The notes under the pieces: model-generated
What the model was told of the DNA's origin: nothing
The model's input: the letters and a program-made list of their open reading frames with translations, nothing else
Database searches by the model: none
Program-made: the position numbers and the translations under genes
In this document: one piece after another, positions 1 to 6,091 of the stretch
Layout: the number at the start of each line of letters is the position of its first letter
Numbering within the stretch: position 1 is the first letter of the stretch
NCBI GenBank assembly: GCA_030152145.1
Contig: JASLIL010000086.1
Location: 1-17,625, forward strand
Source of the DNA: Tissierellales bacterium
GTDB taxonomy: Bacteria > Bacillota > Clostridia > Tissierellales > JASKZW01
Direction: 5' to 3'
DNA: 17,625 bases

Positions 1-1
1 A

Positions 2-604
2 ACCATGATGGGCCAGGGAGATTTTTGGTCTAGTATAGCTAATTCCATACTTAAAATAGCCTTGGGATTCTTACTAGCCATAGTTTCAGGCCTGGTTTTG
101 GCCTACTTAAGTTTTAAGTCTACTATTCTAAGGGAACTAATTTTAGTTCCCTTAGATCTATTGAAGGCTAGTCCTGTAGCCTCCTTAACTATAATTCTTT
201 TAGTATGGATAAGGTCAAAATACCTATCGCTCTTTCTGGTAGCCCTGACCCTGGTAAGCAATATATACTATTCAGCCTATGAGGCTTTTATAAATAGTGA
301 TTTAGAACTTTTGGAGATGGCAGAGGTTTTTGCTGTAGAACCATCCAAGGTTTTTAAGGAAATCTACCTGGAAAGCCTTAAGCTCTATTTAAAACCAGCT
401 ATATTAGTATCTACAGGCCTGGCAATGAAGTCTGGAGTATCAGCAGAGGTTCTAGCCATGGCAGAAAAATCCATAGGTGAAAATATTTACTACTCCAAGC
501 TCTATCTAAATACTGATGAATTAATGGCTTGGACCTTGGTTATTGTAGGGCTTTCAAAAGTATTTTTCTTAATAATAGAATGCTGCTTAAGGAGAAGAGA
601 TTAA
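2..604 (+). CDS. ABC transporter permease, NitT/TauT (SsuC/ThiX-like) family, 5' end cut by window
   Basis: Inner-membrane subunit of a binding-protein-dependent importer. The frame is open from base 2 and no ribosome binding site is visible before the ATG at 5, so the gene very probably begins upstream; about 200 codons are present against the family's usual 250 or so. The visible protein has several hydrophobic segments and a cytoplasmic EAA-like coupling loop (EMAEVFAVEPSKVFKEIYLE, then a Leu/Pro-rich stretch) that contacts the ATPase, as in BPD_transp_1 permeases. It ends with a basic tail (CLRRRD). The ATPase gene starts one base after the stop, so the two are co-transcribed. The substrate cannot be read from the sequence: sulfonates, nitrate-like anions and thiamine precursors are all carried by this family, and the binding protein is outside the window. 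Confidence 0.85.
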   Translation, partial: TMMGQGDFWSSIANSILKIALGFLLAIVSGLVLAYLSFKSTILRELILVPLDLLKASPVASLTIILLVWIRSKYLSLFLVALTLVSNIYYSAYEAFINSDLELLEMAEVFAVEPSKVFKEIYLESLKLYLKPAILVSTGLAMKSGVSAEVLAMAEKSIGENIYYSKLYLNTDELMAWTLVIVGLSKVFFLIIECCLRRRD

Positions 605-605
605 A

Positions 606-1163
606 ATGACTATTAAAATTAGGGGACTTAATAAATCTTATGGGGAAAAGGTCATCTTTAAGGACCTGGACCTGGATCTTAAAAAAGGAGAGTTTAATAT
701 AATTATGGGTAGGTCAGGGATTGGTAAGACCAGCCTATTAAGAATAGTTCTTGGCCTAGAAGACTATGATGGTCAGGTAGACCAGGTAAGTAGTAGGTCG
801 GCAGTCTTTCAAGAAAACAGACTACTTGAAAATAGAAGTATATATGAAAATATCAGCTTTGTATCCAATAGGCCCAAGGAAGAGATAGATCAGGACTTGA
901 AATTTTTAGACCTGGAAGGCCTGGCTAATAAAAAGGTAGCTGACCTAAGTGGCGGTATGAAAAGAAGGGTGGCTATTCTTAGGGCAATAAGCTTAGATAG
1001 GGACCTATATGTTTTAGATGAGCCCTTTAAGGATATGGACAGGGAGACCAATCTTAAGGCCATGACTTTGGTTAGGGAAAAACTAAGGGGGAAAACAGTC
1101 CTTATGTCCAGTCACAATATAGAAGAGCTAGAGTTTTTTAAAGCTCACTTAATTAGATTATAG
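606..1163 (+). CDS. ABC transporter ATP-binding protein, compact (SsuB/TauB/ThiZ-like)
   Basis: Cytoplasmic ATPase that powers the permease just upstream. At 185 residues it is short for this family (about 240), but every core motif is present: Walker A GRSGIGKTS near residue 36, a Q-loop (VFQENRLL) near 88, the signature LSGGMKRR near 118, Walker B LYVLDEP near 133 followed by the D-loop, and an H-loop His in MSSHN near 168. The missing part is the C-terminal extension, so this is a minimal but probably active nucleotide-binding domain. The ATG at 606 has a ribosome binding site (GGAGAAGAG, 591-599) inside the end of the permease gene and lies one base after its stop. A terminator hairpin starts at this gene's own stop codon, so it is the last gene of its operon. 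Confidence 0.92.
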   Translation: MTIKIRGLNKSYGEKVIFKDLDLDLKKGEFNIIMGRSGIGKTSLLRIVLGLEDYDGQVDQVSSRSAVFQENRLLENRSIYENISFVSNRPKEEIDQDLKFLDLEGLANKKVADLSGGMKRRVAILRAISLDRDLYVLDEPFKDMDRETNLKAMTLVREKLRGKTVLMSSHNIEELEFFKAHLIRL

Positions 1164-1184
1164 AAGCCTAGGCTTCTATTTTTT
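1161..1184 (+). terminator. Rho-independent terminator of the ABC operon
   Basis: A perfect 18-base palindrome (TAGAAGCC/GGCTTCTA) begins at the stop codon of the ATPase gene and is followed directly by a run of T. In RNA it would form a 7-bp stem with a small loop. Confidence 0.85.
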
Positions 1185-1189
1185 AGGCC

Positions 1190-1221
1190 TTGTTAACTAG
1201 AATATAATACAAGGTTGACAA
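1190..1221 (+). promoter_or_regulatory. BirA-type biotin operator 1, overlapping the -35 box
   Basis: TTGTTAAC (1190-1197), 16 bases, then GTTGACAA (1214-1221): an inverted repeat with one mismatch between arms. This is the known BirA operator form of Firmicutes and E. coli (TTGTnAAC with about 16 bases and its complement). The right arm contains the TTGACA of the bioY promoter, so occupancy by biotinyl-AMP-bound BirA would block RNA polymerase. Confidence 0.85.
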
Positions 1222-1243
1222 TAGGGTTTAATCTGCCTATAAT
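1215..1243 (+). promoter_or_regulatory. Consensus sigma-A promoter of bioY-bioB
   Basis: TTGACA at 1215-1220 and TATAAT at 1238-1243 with a 17-base spacer: a perfect match to the vegetative promoter. Such a strong promoter makes sense for a gene held off by a repressor. Transcription would start near 1249-1251, inside the second BirA-type site. Confidence 0.92.
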
Positions 1244-1247
1244 ACTA

Positions 1248-1279
1248 TTGTAAACTATAAAAAAATAAAGAGTTAACGA
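1248..1279 (+). promoter_or_regulatory. BirA-type biotin operator 2, at the transcription start and up to the RBS
   Basis: TTGTAAAC (1248-1255), 16 bases, then GTTAACGA (1272-1279). The spacing is the same as in operator 1. The left arm sits at the expected start of transcription and the right arm runs into the Shine-Dalgarno sequence. One arm (TTGTAAAC) is the E. coli version and the other (GTTAAC) the Firmicute version of the half-site. Confidence 0.75.
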
Positions 1280-1290
1280 GGAGGAATAGT

Positions 1291-1872
1291 GTGAAGTTAT
1301 CAGCCAAGGAAATATCATTAGTTGGATTATTTACAGCATTAACATCAGTTGGAGCTATGATTACAATACCAATAGGCCAGGTACCAATAACTGTTCAAAG
1401 CTTATTTGTAGTCTTATCTGGACTAATACTAGGTCCCAAGTTAGGACCTCTATCTCAGTTAGTTTATGTAATTCTAGGTCTAATAGGCCTGCCTATTTTT
1501 GCAGGTTTTCAAGGTGGTTTGCATATAGCAGCAGGACCAACCTTTGGATTTTTAATAGGTTTTATAGTGGCATCTTACATAATAGGAAAAATCACCTACA
1601 ATAAGGGTTTTTCTAGAAAAAAGGTATGGCTTGGAAGTATACTAGGGTCTTTGGTAATTTATGTATTTGGACTTCCCTATATGTACTACAGTTTAAATCA
1701 TATAATGGGAGTTCCTATGGGAATTTCAGATGTAGTAAAAAGTGGTTGTCTTATCTTTCTTCCAGGAGACAGTCTAAAGATGATCTTGGCTGGATTATTG
1801 GCCATAAAAATAGTTCCTATATTGGAAAGTCAAAATTTGATCTGTCTTGATAGTCATGGAAAAACTATATAG
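1291..1872 (+). CDS. bioY: BioY, biotin-specific S component of an ECF transporter
   Basis: Membrane protein that captures biotin (possibly also dethiobiotin) and hands it to the energizing module EcfA-EcfA'-EcfT, which is not in this window. The 193-residue product has about six hydrophobic segments and family-typical sequence: an N-terminal LVGLFTALTSVGAMITIPIG, VPITVQSLFVVLSGLILGPK, and the glycine-rich GFQGGLHIAAGPTFGFLIGF. Length is normal. The start is a GTG at 1291, chosen because GAGGAGG (1278-1284) lies six bases upstream; no ATG fits. It overlaps bioB and shares its promoter. Two BirA-type operators cover the promoter, so expression should fall when biotin is plentiful. No closely matching alternative function; confidence in the family is very high. 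Confidence 0.97.
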   Translation: MKLSAKEISLVGLFTALTSVGAMITIPIGQVPITVQSLFVVLSGLILGPKLGPLSQLVYVILGLIGLPIFAGFQGGLHIAAGPTFGFLIGFIVASYIIGKITYNKGFSRKKVWLGSILGSLVIYVFGLPYMYYSLNHIMGVPMGISDVVKSGCLIFLPGDSLKMILAGLLAIKIVPILESQNLICLDSHGKTI

Positions 1873-2809
1873 ATCTATAGTGGAGGGGCACAGGCTAGAC
1901 AAGGAAGAAGCTTTGAGATTAGTGGAGGAAGACCTAGACCAGCTCCTTTACTATAGTGATCTTTTAAGGCAGGAGTTTTTTAAGGATAGTTTTAGCCTTT
2001 GCGGTATAGTAAGTGGAAAAATGGGAGCCTGCTCTGAGAACTGTAAATTCTGTGCCCAGTCAAGGCTTAATAAAAGCCCAATTGACTCCTATCCCTTGAG
2101 AAATCTAGATGACCTATACAGTGAGATTATGAGGAACTATGAAGAGGGCATAGAAAGAACCTCAGTAGTAACATCAGGTAAAAAGCTAGGCTCTAAGGAC
2201 TTAAGGGAGCTCTCTAAGCTTTATAAAAGAATGAGCAGGGAGGGAAAAGCCTTAGTTTGTGGATCCCATGGTCTTTTAAGCTATCAGGAGTTTTTAAAGC
2301 TAAAGGAGGCTGGACTTACTAGATACCACAATAATCTAGAAAGCTCCAGGTCCTATTTTCCTAATATATGTAGTAGTCATACTTATGATCAAAAGTTAAG
2401 GGCCATAAGAGATGCTAAAAAAGCAGGACTTGAGATCTGTAGTGGAGGCCTTATAGGTATGGGTGAAACTATGGAGGATAGAATAGATTTGGCCCTGGAA
2501 CTTAGGGCTTTGGAAGTTAAGTCTATACCTATAAATATTTTATCAGCCATAAAAGGCACTGAATTTGAAGATCTGGAGGCCCTGGAAGAAGAGGAGATCT
2601 TAAGAAGCTTTGCTATTTTTAGGTTTATAAATCCAGAATCCTACATAAGGTTTGCAGCAGGAAGAGGTAAATGGCCAGATAAGGGAGAGAAGGCCTTTCA
2701 GTCTGGAGTAAATGCTGCCATATCAGGTCATATGCTAACTATATCTGGAATAAGTACAGATGAAGACATGAGATTACTTAAAAAATTAAATTATAGCTTA
2801 AAAAAATAG
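1856..2809 (+). CDS. bioB: Biotin synthase BioB, anaerobe-type (radical SAM)
   Basis: Converts dethiobiotin to biotin by radical-SAM sulfur insertion, in the cytoplasm. The 317 residues carry the radical-SAM cluster motif C59-x3-C63-x2-C66 (GACSENCKFCAQS) and BioB landmarks YHNNLESS, ICSGGLIGMGET and SYIRFAAGR. By eye-alignment to E. coli BioB, ligands C128, C188 and R260 of the [2Fe-2S] sulfur-donor cluster correspond to C135, C195 and R265, but C97 corresponds to Ser103; an extra Cys172 (NICSSHTY) appears instead, the pattern seen in clostridial BioBs. The start is uncertain: ATG 1856 is preferred, but an in-frame TTG at 1847 exists and neither has a clear ribosome binding site. The gene overlaps bioY by 17 bases, so translation is probably coupled. 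No bioA, bioD or bioF is nearby. Confidence 0.95.
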   Translation: MEKLYRSIVEGHRLDKEEALRLVEEDLDQLLYYSDLLRQEFFKDSFSLCGIVSGKMGACSENCKFCAQSRLNKSPIDSYPLRNLDDLYSEIMRNYEEGIERTSVVTSGKKLGSKDLRELSKLYKRMSREGKALVCGSHGLLSYQEFLKLKEAGLTRYHNNLESSRSYFPNICSSHTYDQKLRAIRDAKKAGLEICSGGLIGMGETMEDRIDLALELRALEVKSIPINILSAIKGTEFEDLEALEEEEILRSFAIFRFINPESYIRFAAGRGKWPDKGEKAFQSGVNAAISGHMLTISGISTDEDMRLLKKLNYSLKK

Positions 2810-2829
2810 GGGATATCCTCTATTTTTTT
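2801..2829 (+). terminator. Rho-independent terminator of bioY-bioB
   Basis: AATAGGGG, ATAT loop, CCTCTATT (one G-T wobble) and a run of seven T. It overlaps the bioB stop codon. Confidence 0.85.
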
Positions 2830-3078
2830 ATTTTGGCAAGAATAATTTTAAAAAACTGGGTATAAATCTTTGGGGGAGACCTAGGGACTCTTTAAGACTT
2901 GTTAAAAAATCTTCTAAAAGAGAAGATTAAATAGCTTTAAGCTTAGTAGAGTAGATTTTAAATAAAAAATATAAAAATATTTTAAGTGAGCTTATCAGAG
3001 ATTTTATGAGATATAGGGAGGATACCCGAGCTTGGGACTAGGGTATTTTTATAAGAAAAAAATTAGTTAGTTAATTAA
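2830..3078. other. Gene-free stretch with hairpins, possible small transcript
   Basis: No open frame longer than a dozen or so codons looks credible here on either strand. Visible structure: a perfect 8-bp inverted repeat AATCTTCT/AGAAGATT (2908-2928), which is followed by T-rich sequence only when read on the minus strand; and ATACCC (3022-3027) with GGGTAT (3041-3046) followed by TTTTT, terminator-like on the plus strand just before the nox promoter. CCC at 3025-3027 could alternatively pair with GGG at 3017-3019 or 3034-3036. No known riboswitch or T-box core was recognised. Confidence 0.4.
3022..3050 (+). terminator. Terminator-like hairpin upstream of the nox promoter
   Basis: ATACCC and GGGTAT arms around a 13-base loop, followed by TTTTT. 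No gene ends here, so it would terminate either read-through from bioB or an unannotated short RNA. The stem is only six pairs long, so this is tentative. Confidence 0.35.
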
Positions 3079-3107
3079 TTTACAAGAGGGTATATATTTG
3101 ATATAAT
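3079..3107 (+). promoter_or_regulatory. Promoter of nox with extended -10
   Basis: TTTACA (3079-3084), 17-base spacer, TATAAT (3102-3107) preceded by TG to make TGATATAAT. The leader to the ATG at 3189 is about 75 bases, AT-rich and without obvious structure. Confidence 0.8.
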
Positions 3108-3188
3108 TGAATCAAAGATAAGTCATACTAAAAAAGTAGAAGTTAAATATAAAATATAAAGTTAGATAAAAAAGGGAGGATGCTCAAT

Positions 3189-4526
3189 ATGAGTAAAATT
3201 GTTATAGTAGGTGCAAACCACGCAGGAACAGCTGCCATAAATACTATTTTAGATAATTATGAAGGAAATGAAGTTGTAGTTTTTGATAGGAACTCAAATA
3301 TAAGTTTCTTAGGTTGTGGAATGGCTCTATGGATTGGAGGACAAATTTCAGGTGCTGATGGATTATTCTACTCTGATAAAAAAACTTTAGAGGGAAAAGG
3401 TGCTAAGGTAAATATGGAATCAGACATAGAAAGAATCGACTTTGATAATAAGGTAGTTTACGCTAGCTTAAAGGATGGCACTAAGGTAGAAGAATCCTAT
3501 GATAAGTTAATTTTAGCAACAGGATCCCTACCAATAATTCCAAACATTCCAGGAAAAGACCTAGAAAATGTTCAGCAGGTAAAACTATACCAAGATGCTC
3601 AAGAGGTAATAAAGAAACTAGCAGATGATACTATAAAGAATGTATCAGTTGTAGGTGCAGGTTACATTGGAGTTGAGTTAGCAGAAGCCTTTGAAAGACA
3701 TGGAAAAAATGTAACTATGATAGACATGGCTCCAACTTGCTTGGCTAACTACTATGATCCAGAATTCTCAAAATTCATGGAAGACAACCTAAAGGACAAT
3801 GGAATTAAACTTCAATTCAATGAAGGTGTAGAGAGAATTGAAGGTAAGGATAGAATAGAGAAAATAGTAACAAACAAGGGTGAGTATGACGCAGATATGG
3901 CCATCCTATGTATTGGATTTAGACCAAATACAGGATTGGGAGAAGGAAAACTTGAAAAGTTCAAAAATGGTGCCTACCTTGTAGACAAACGTCAAGAAAC
4001 AAGCCTAAAAGATGTTTACGCTATAGGTGACTGTGCAACAGTATATGACAATGCCCTACAAGACACTAACTATATAGCCCTAGCTTCAAATGCAGTTAGA
4101 AGTGGTATAGTAGCAGCTCACAATGCTTGTGGAACAGATATAGAGTCAGAAGGTGTACAAGGCTCAAATGGTATAAACATATATGATCTTAAAATGGTTT
4201 CAACAGGCCTAAGCTATGAAAGAGCTAAGAAAATGGGTCTAGATGTTGAATTTACAGAGTATACAGATACTCAAAAAGCAGGATTTATGGAAATAAACAA
4301 TCCAGAAGTAAAGGTTAAAATAGTTTACGAGAAAGATAGTCGTAGAATAGTAGGAGCACAGATGGCATCAACACATGATATGTCAATGGGAATTCATATG
4401 TTCTCCCTAGCTGTTCAGGAAGGTCTAACAATAGACAAGCTAGCTCTTCTAGATCTTTTCTTCCTACCACACTTTAACCAACCATATAACTATATAACAA
4501 TGGCAGCTTTAAAAGCTGATAAATAG
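3189..4526 (+). CDS. nox: Water-forming NADH oxidase (NOX-2 type)
   Basis: Cytoplasmic flavoprotein that reduces O2 to water with NADH, regenerating NAD+ and removing oxygen. The 445 residues follow the streptococcal Nox closely: an N-terminal FAD Rossmann motif (VIVGANHAGTAA), the redox-active cysteine in SFLGCGMALW (Cys43), a second NADH Rossmann motif VVGAGYIGVELAEAF, the FAD-contacting DVYAIGDCATVYDN, and the C-terminal dimerization segment ending LPHFNQPYNYITMAAL. CoA-disulfide reductase is the nearest relative; the LGCGMALW context and C-terminus favour Nox. Start: an ATG at 3180 touches the Shine-Dalgarno GGGAGG (3174-3179), so the ATG at 3189, nine bases away, is preferred. It is a single-gene unit with its own promoter and terminator. 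Together with ldh it gives two routes for NADH reoxidation in this region. Confidence 0.95.
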   Translation: MSKIVIVGANHAGTAAINTILDNYEGNEVVVFDRNSNISFLGCGMALWIGGQISGADGLFYSDKKTLEGKGAKVNMESDIERIDFDNKVVYASLKDGTKVEESYDKLILATGSLPIIPNIPGKDLENVQQVKLYQDAQEVIKKLADDTIKNVSVVGAGYIGVELAEAFERHGKNVTMIDMAPTCLANYYDPEFSKFMEDNLKDNGIKLQFNEGVERIEGKDRIEKIVTNKGEYDADMAILCIGFRPNTGLGEGKLEKFKNGAYLVDKRQETSLKDVYAIGDCATVYDNALQDTNYIALASNAVRSGIVAAHNACGTDIESEGVQGSNGINIYDLKMVSTGLSYERAKKMGLDVEFTEYTDTQKAGFMEINNPEVKVKIVYEKDSRRIVGAQMASTHDMSMGIHMFSLAVQEGLTIDKLALLDLFFLPHFNQPYNYITMAALKADK

Positions 4527-4528
4527 GA

Positions 4529-4556
4529 AAGAGGTGCTTAGCACCTCTTTTTTTTT
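4529..4556 (+). terminator. Rho-independent terminator of nox
   Basis: AAGAGGTGC, TTA loop, GCACCTCTT followed by a long T run; nine perfect pairs. Confidence 0.93.
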
Positions 4557-4577
4557 ATAGTCTTATAGAAGTCTACT

Positions 4578-4586
4578 TGCTATAAT
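4578..4586 (+). promoter_or_regulatory. Extended -10 promoter element for the secreted-protein gene
   Basis: TGCTATAAT is a full extended -10; no good -35 is visible. It would leave a leader of about 107 bases, which contains a small inverted repeat ATCTAA-TAG-TTAGAT (4651-4665) of unknown meaning. Confidence 0.4.
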
Positions 4587-4700
4587 TATAGGGGGACTTA
4601 AGACCAGTTAGCCTTAAGATAAAAGATTAATAATAAAAGTTTTTAGGGGTATCTAATAGTTAGATTAGTAGGCATAAAAAACTATAAGAGGAGGAAGACA

Positions 4701-5513
4701 ATGAAAAGAAGAAGGATCGGTTTTGTTTTATTATTATTAGTTTTATTTTTACCTGTAACTGTTTCAGCAGAGAAAGTTGAAACTATGGTAAACATAAAGG
4801 GTTATCCAATATCCTATGAGTATGAGGTTAGGAATATAAAGGGGAATACTTTTGTACCCTTAAGACTAGTAGGGGAAAGCTTTGGATTTAACTTTGAATA
4901 TATACCTAAGGGCAAGGCTATAGTAATAAGAAAGGGAGATAAGAGGCTGGATTTAAATATTGATAGTAAAAAGGCCAAGGTAGATGGAAAGGCTATAGAT
5001 CTTCCCATAGCTCCCTATGTAAAGAAGGGGGTAACCTATGTACCAACAAGATTTATAGCAGAGAATCTTTCAATACCCCTAACTTGGGATGGAAAAAATA
5101 AATTTGTAAACATAGGTGAAAAAGAAGTTAAGTTAATAGAAAATTCAAAGACAGTTAAATTTAGTAATGGAAAGTATGCTATAGATATACCAAAAGAAAT
5201 TGAAGATAAGGTGATAGTTAGGGAGGAAGGAAAATACATTAATATTCTAGAAAAAAGCAATAGTGAGCTATGGCCTGATAGTTGGTTTGGGATAGTGTTT
5301 ACTATATTTATAGATAATGACCATGTAAGATCTGGAATGGCAGAAAATGAAAGGTTTTTTTATTACAACAATAAAAATCATACCTACCTGTCAGTAGCAG
5401 GAACTACAGATGTCCAGTTTGACGATAAAAGTAAAATTAGAATGAAAAACTATAAGGAAGTAAAGAGTTACGAGGATGCAATGGTTAATAGCATAAGAAG
5501 AATAGATAAGTAG
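4701..5513 (+). CDS. Secreted protein with copper-amine-oxidase N-terminal-like domain (PF07833 type)
   Basis: Exported protein of unknown precise role. Residues 1-23 form a clear signal peptide (MKRRR, a run of Leu/Val/Phe, VSA cleavage site before EKVE). Residues about 30-138 match the repeat pattern of the copper amine oxidase N-terminal-like domain common in Firmicute surface proteins: NTFVPLRLVGESFGF, then VTYVPTRFIAENLSIPLTWD, each a beta-rich unit with V-P-x-R. The domain does not by itself mean an amine oxidase; in these bacteria it is usually a wall or substrate-binding module. Residues about 150-270 are not recognised: no transmembrane anchor, no LPxTG, several aromatic residues (LWPDSWFG, RFFYYNNKNH). 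Strong ribosome binding site AGGAGG (4689-4694) six bases before the ATG. It is a single-gene unit ending at a convergent terminator. Confidence 0.88.
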   Translation: MKRRRIGFVLLLLVLFLPVTVSAEKVETMVNIKGYPISYEYEVRNIKGNTFVPLRLVGESFGFNFEYIPKGKAIVIRKGDKRLDLNIDSKKAKVDGKAIDLPIAPYVKKGVTYVPTRFIAENLSIPLTWDGKNKFVNIGEKEVKLIENSKTVKFSNGKYAIDIPKEIEDKVIVREEGKYINILEKSNSELWPDSWFGIVFTIFIDNDHVRSGMAENERFFYYNNKNHTYLSVAGTTDVQFDDKSKIRMKNYKEVKSYEDAMVNSIRRIDK

Positions 5514-5514
5514 G

Positions 5515-5549
5515 AAATAGAGCTTGGCCTAGGCCAGGCTCTATTTTTA
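5515..5549 (+). terminator. Long terminator hairpin between convergent genes
   Basis: AAATAGAGC-TTGGCC and GGCCAGGCTCTATTT form a stem of about 14 pairs with one mismatch, followed by TTTTTAT on the plus strand. Read on the minus strand the T tract is only TTT, so it stops the minus-strand acetyltransferase transcript less certainly. Confidence 0.88.
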
Positions 5550-5990
5550 TAGGGATTTTTTTAGGTAGATCATATCTTTTAAGAGAACTCCCTCCTCTAT
5601 AATGGCTGGATAGTTCTTGGTAAAGAAATCTTCCAGTCTCTTGTATTCCTCAAAGCCTAGGGACTTATAAAATCTCAAGGTGGAAGGGGTTTCCCCAGTA
5701 CCTACAATCATTTCCTTATATCCTAGCTGGCCATAGATAGAAAAGAGACCCTTTACTAGATAGGATCCATAGCCCCTAGACTGATATTCCTTAAGGGTGG
5801 CTAGGTTCTTAAGCTCTAGTTGGTCCTCCTTACTTTCTAAAACCAGGGCAGTAGACTTTATTCCCCCATGATCAAGACCCCAAAACCTACCTAAACTTTT
5901 ATATTTATTTAACATAGATAGATCCTCATCTCCTAAAAGTAGAAAATCTAAAAAAATATCTCTGTCATCTAATATTTCTACAATCTTCAT
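5547..5990 (-). CDS. GNAT family N-acetyltransferase, YvbK-like
   Basis: Cytoplasmic acetyl-CoA-dependent acetyltransferase, substrate unknown. The 147 residues hold one GNAT fold: the beta4/alpha3 acetyl-CoA site LKNLATLKEYQSRGYGSYLV (Q-x-x-G-x-G, near residues 70-90), then TGETPSTLRFYKSLGFEEY, and a C-terminal DFFTKNYPAIIEEGVLLKDM tail that resembles the end of Bacillus subtilis YvbK. Start: the frame can begin at a TTG at 6008, but the ATG at 5990 has AGAGGTG six bases upstream (5997-6003 on this strand) and is preferred. It is transcribed away from ldh, from a promoter with an extended -10 at 6023-6028 (TGCTATAAT on the minus strand). Confidence 0.88.
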   Translation of the reverse strand: MKIVEILDDRDIFLDFLLLGDEDLSMLNKYKSLGRFWGLDHGGIKSTALVLESKEDQLELKNLATLKEYQSRGYGSYLVKGLFSIYGQLGYKEMIVGTGETPSTLRFYKSLGFEEYKRLEDFFTKNYPAIIEEGVLLKDMIYLKKSL

Positions 5991-6022
5991 ATAATCACCT
6001 CTTGACAATTAGTATACTATAA

Positions 6023-6031
6023 ATTATAGCA
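6023..6031 (-). promoter_or_regulatory. Extended -10 promoter of the YvbK-like gene
   Basis: Reading the minus strand, TGCTATAAT lies about 33 bases before the ATG. No good -35 is present. The Rex-like repeat at 6041-6058 lies just upstream, so it could influence this promoter as well as ldh. Confidence 0.55.
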
Positions 6032-6040
6032 TAAAATGCC

Positions 6041-6058
6041 TTGTTAACTTTATAACTA
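6041..6058 (+). promoter_or_regulatory. Rex-like (NADH-sensing repressor) operator upstream of ldh
   Basis: TTGTTAA, four bases, ATAACTA: 12 of 14 positions agree with the Rex consensus TTGTTAA-N4-TTAACAA. ldh is a classic Rex target in Firmicutes. The site lies just upstream of the ldh -35. The left half also resembles a BirA half-site, but no partner at 16-base spacing is present. Confidence 0.5.
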
Positions 6059-6061
6059 TTA

Positions 6062-6090
6062 TAGACAGGGAATAAAAAATATTATATCAT
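6062..6090 (+). promoter_or_regulatory. Promoter of ldh
   Basis: TAGACA (6062-6067), 17-base spacer, TATCAT (6085-6090). Transcription would begin near 6097, inside the repeat array and at the edge of the FadR-type palindrome, so a bound repressor would block initiation. Confidence 0.6.
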
Positions 6091-6091
6091 A

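Noticed and set aside
1626..1850. Plus-strand open frame inside bioY in another phase
   Set aside because: Shadow of bioY; sequence such as FGNLCIWTSLYVLQ is a frame-shifted reading of a conserved membrane segment gene.
2908..2928. Minus-strand intrinsic terminator (8-bp hairpin with T-rich 3' side)
   Set aside because: No minus-strand gene lies to its right before the nox coding region, so there is nothing evident for it to terminate; kept only as unexplained structure.
3007..3042. Eleven-codon ORF MRYREDTRAWD followed by the terminator-like hairpin, resembling an attenuation leader
   Set aside because: No ribosome binding site, no run of a single regulatory codon, and the nox promoter lies downstream of the hairpin, so it could not attenuate nox.
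2990..3050. Possible T-box antiterminator (AGGGAGGATACCCGAG looks faintly like AGGGTGG-ACCGCG)
   Set aside because: The conserved T-box core is not intact, no stem I features are present, and the next gene is neither an aminoacyl-tRNA synthetase nor an amino acid gene.
6041..6048. TTGTTAAC upstream of ldh as a BirA half-site
   Set aside because: No complementary GTTAACAA-type half 16 bases away; the Rex-like reading explains both halves better.
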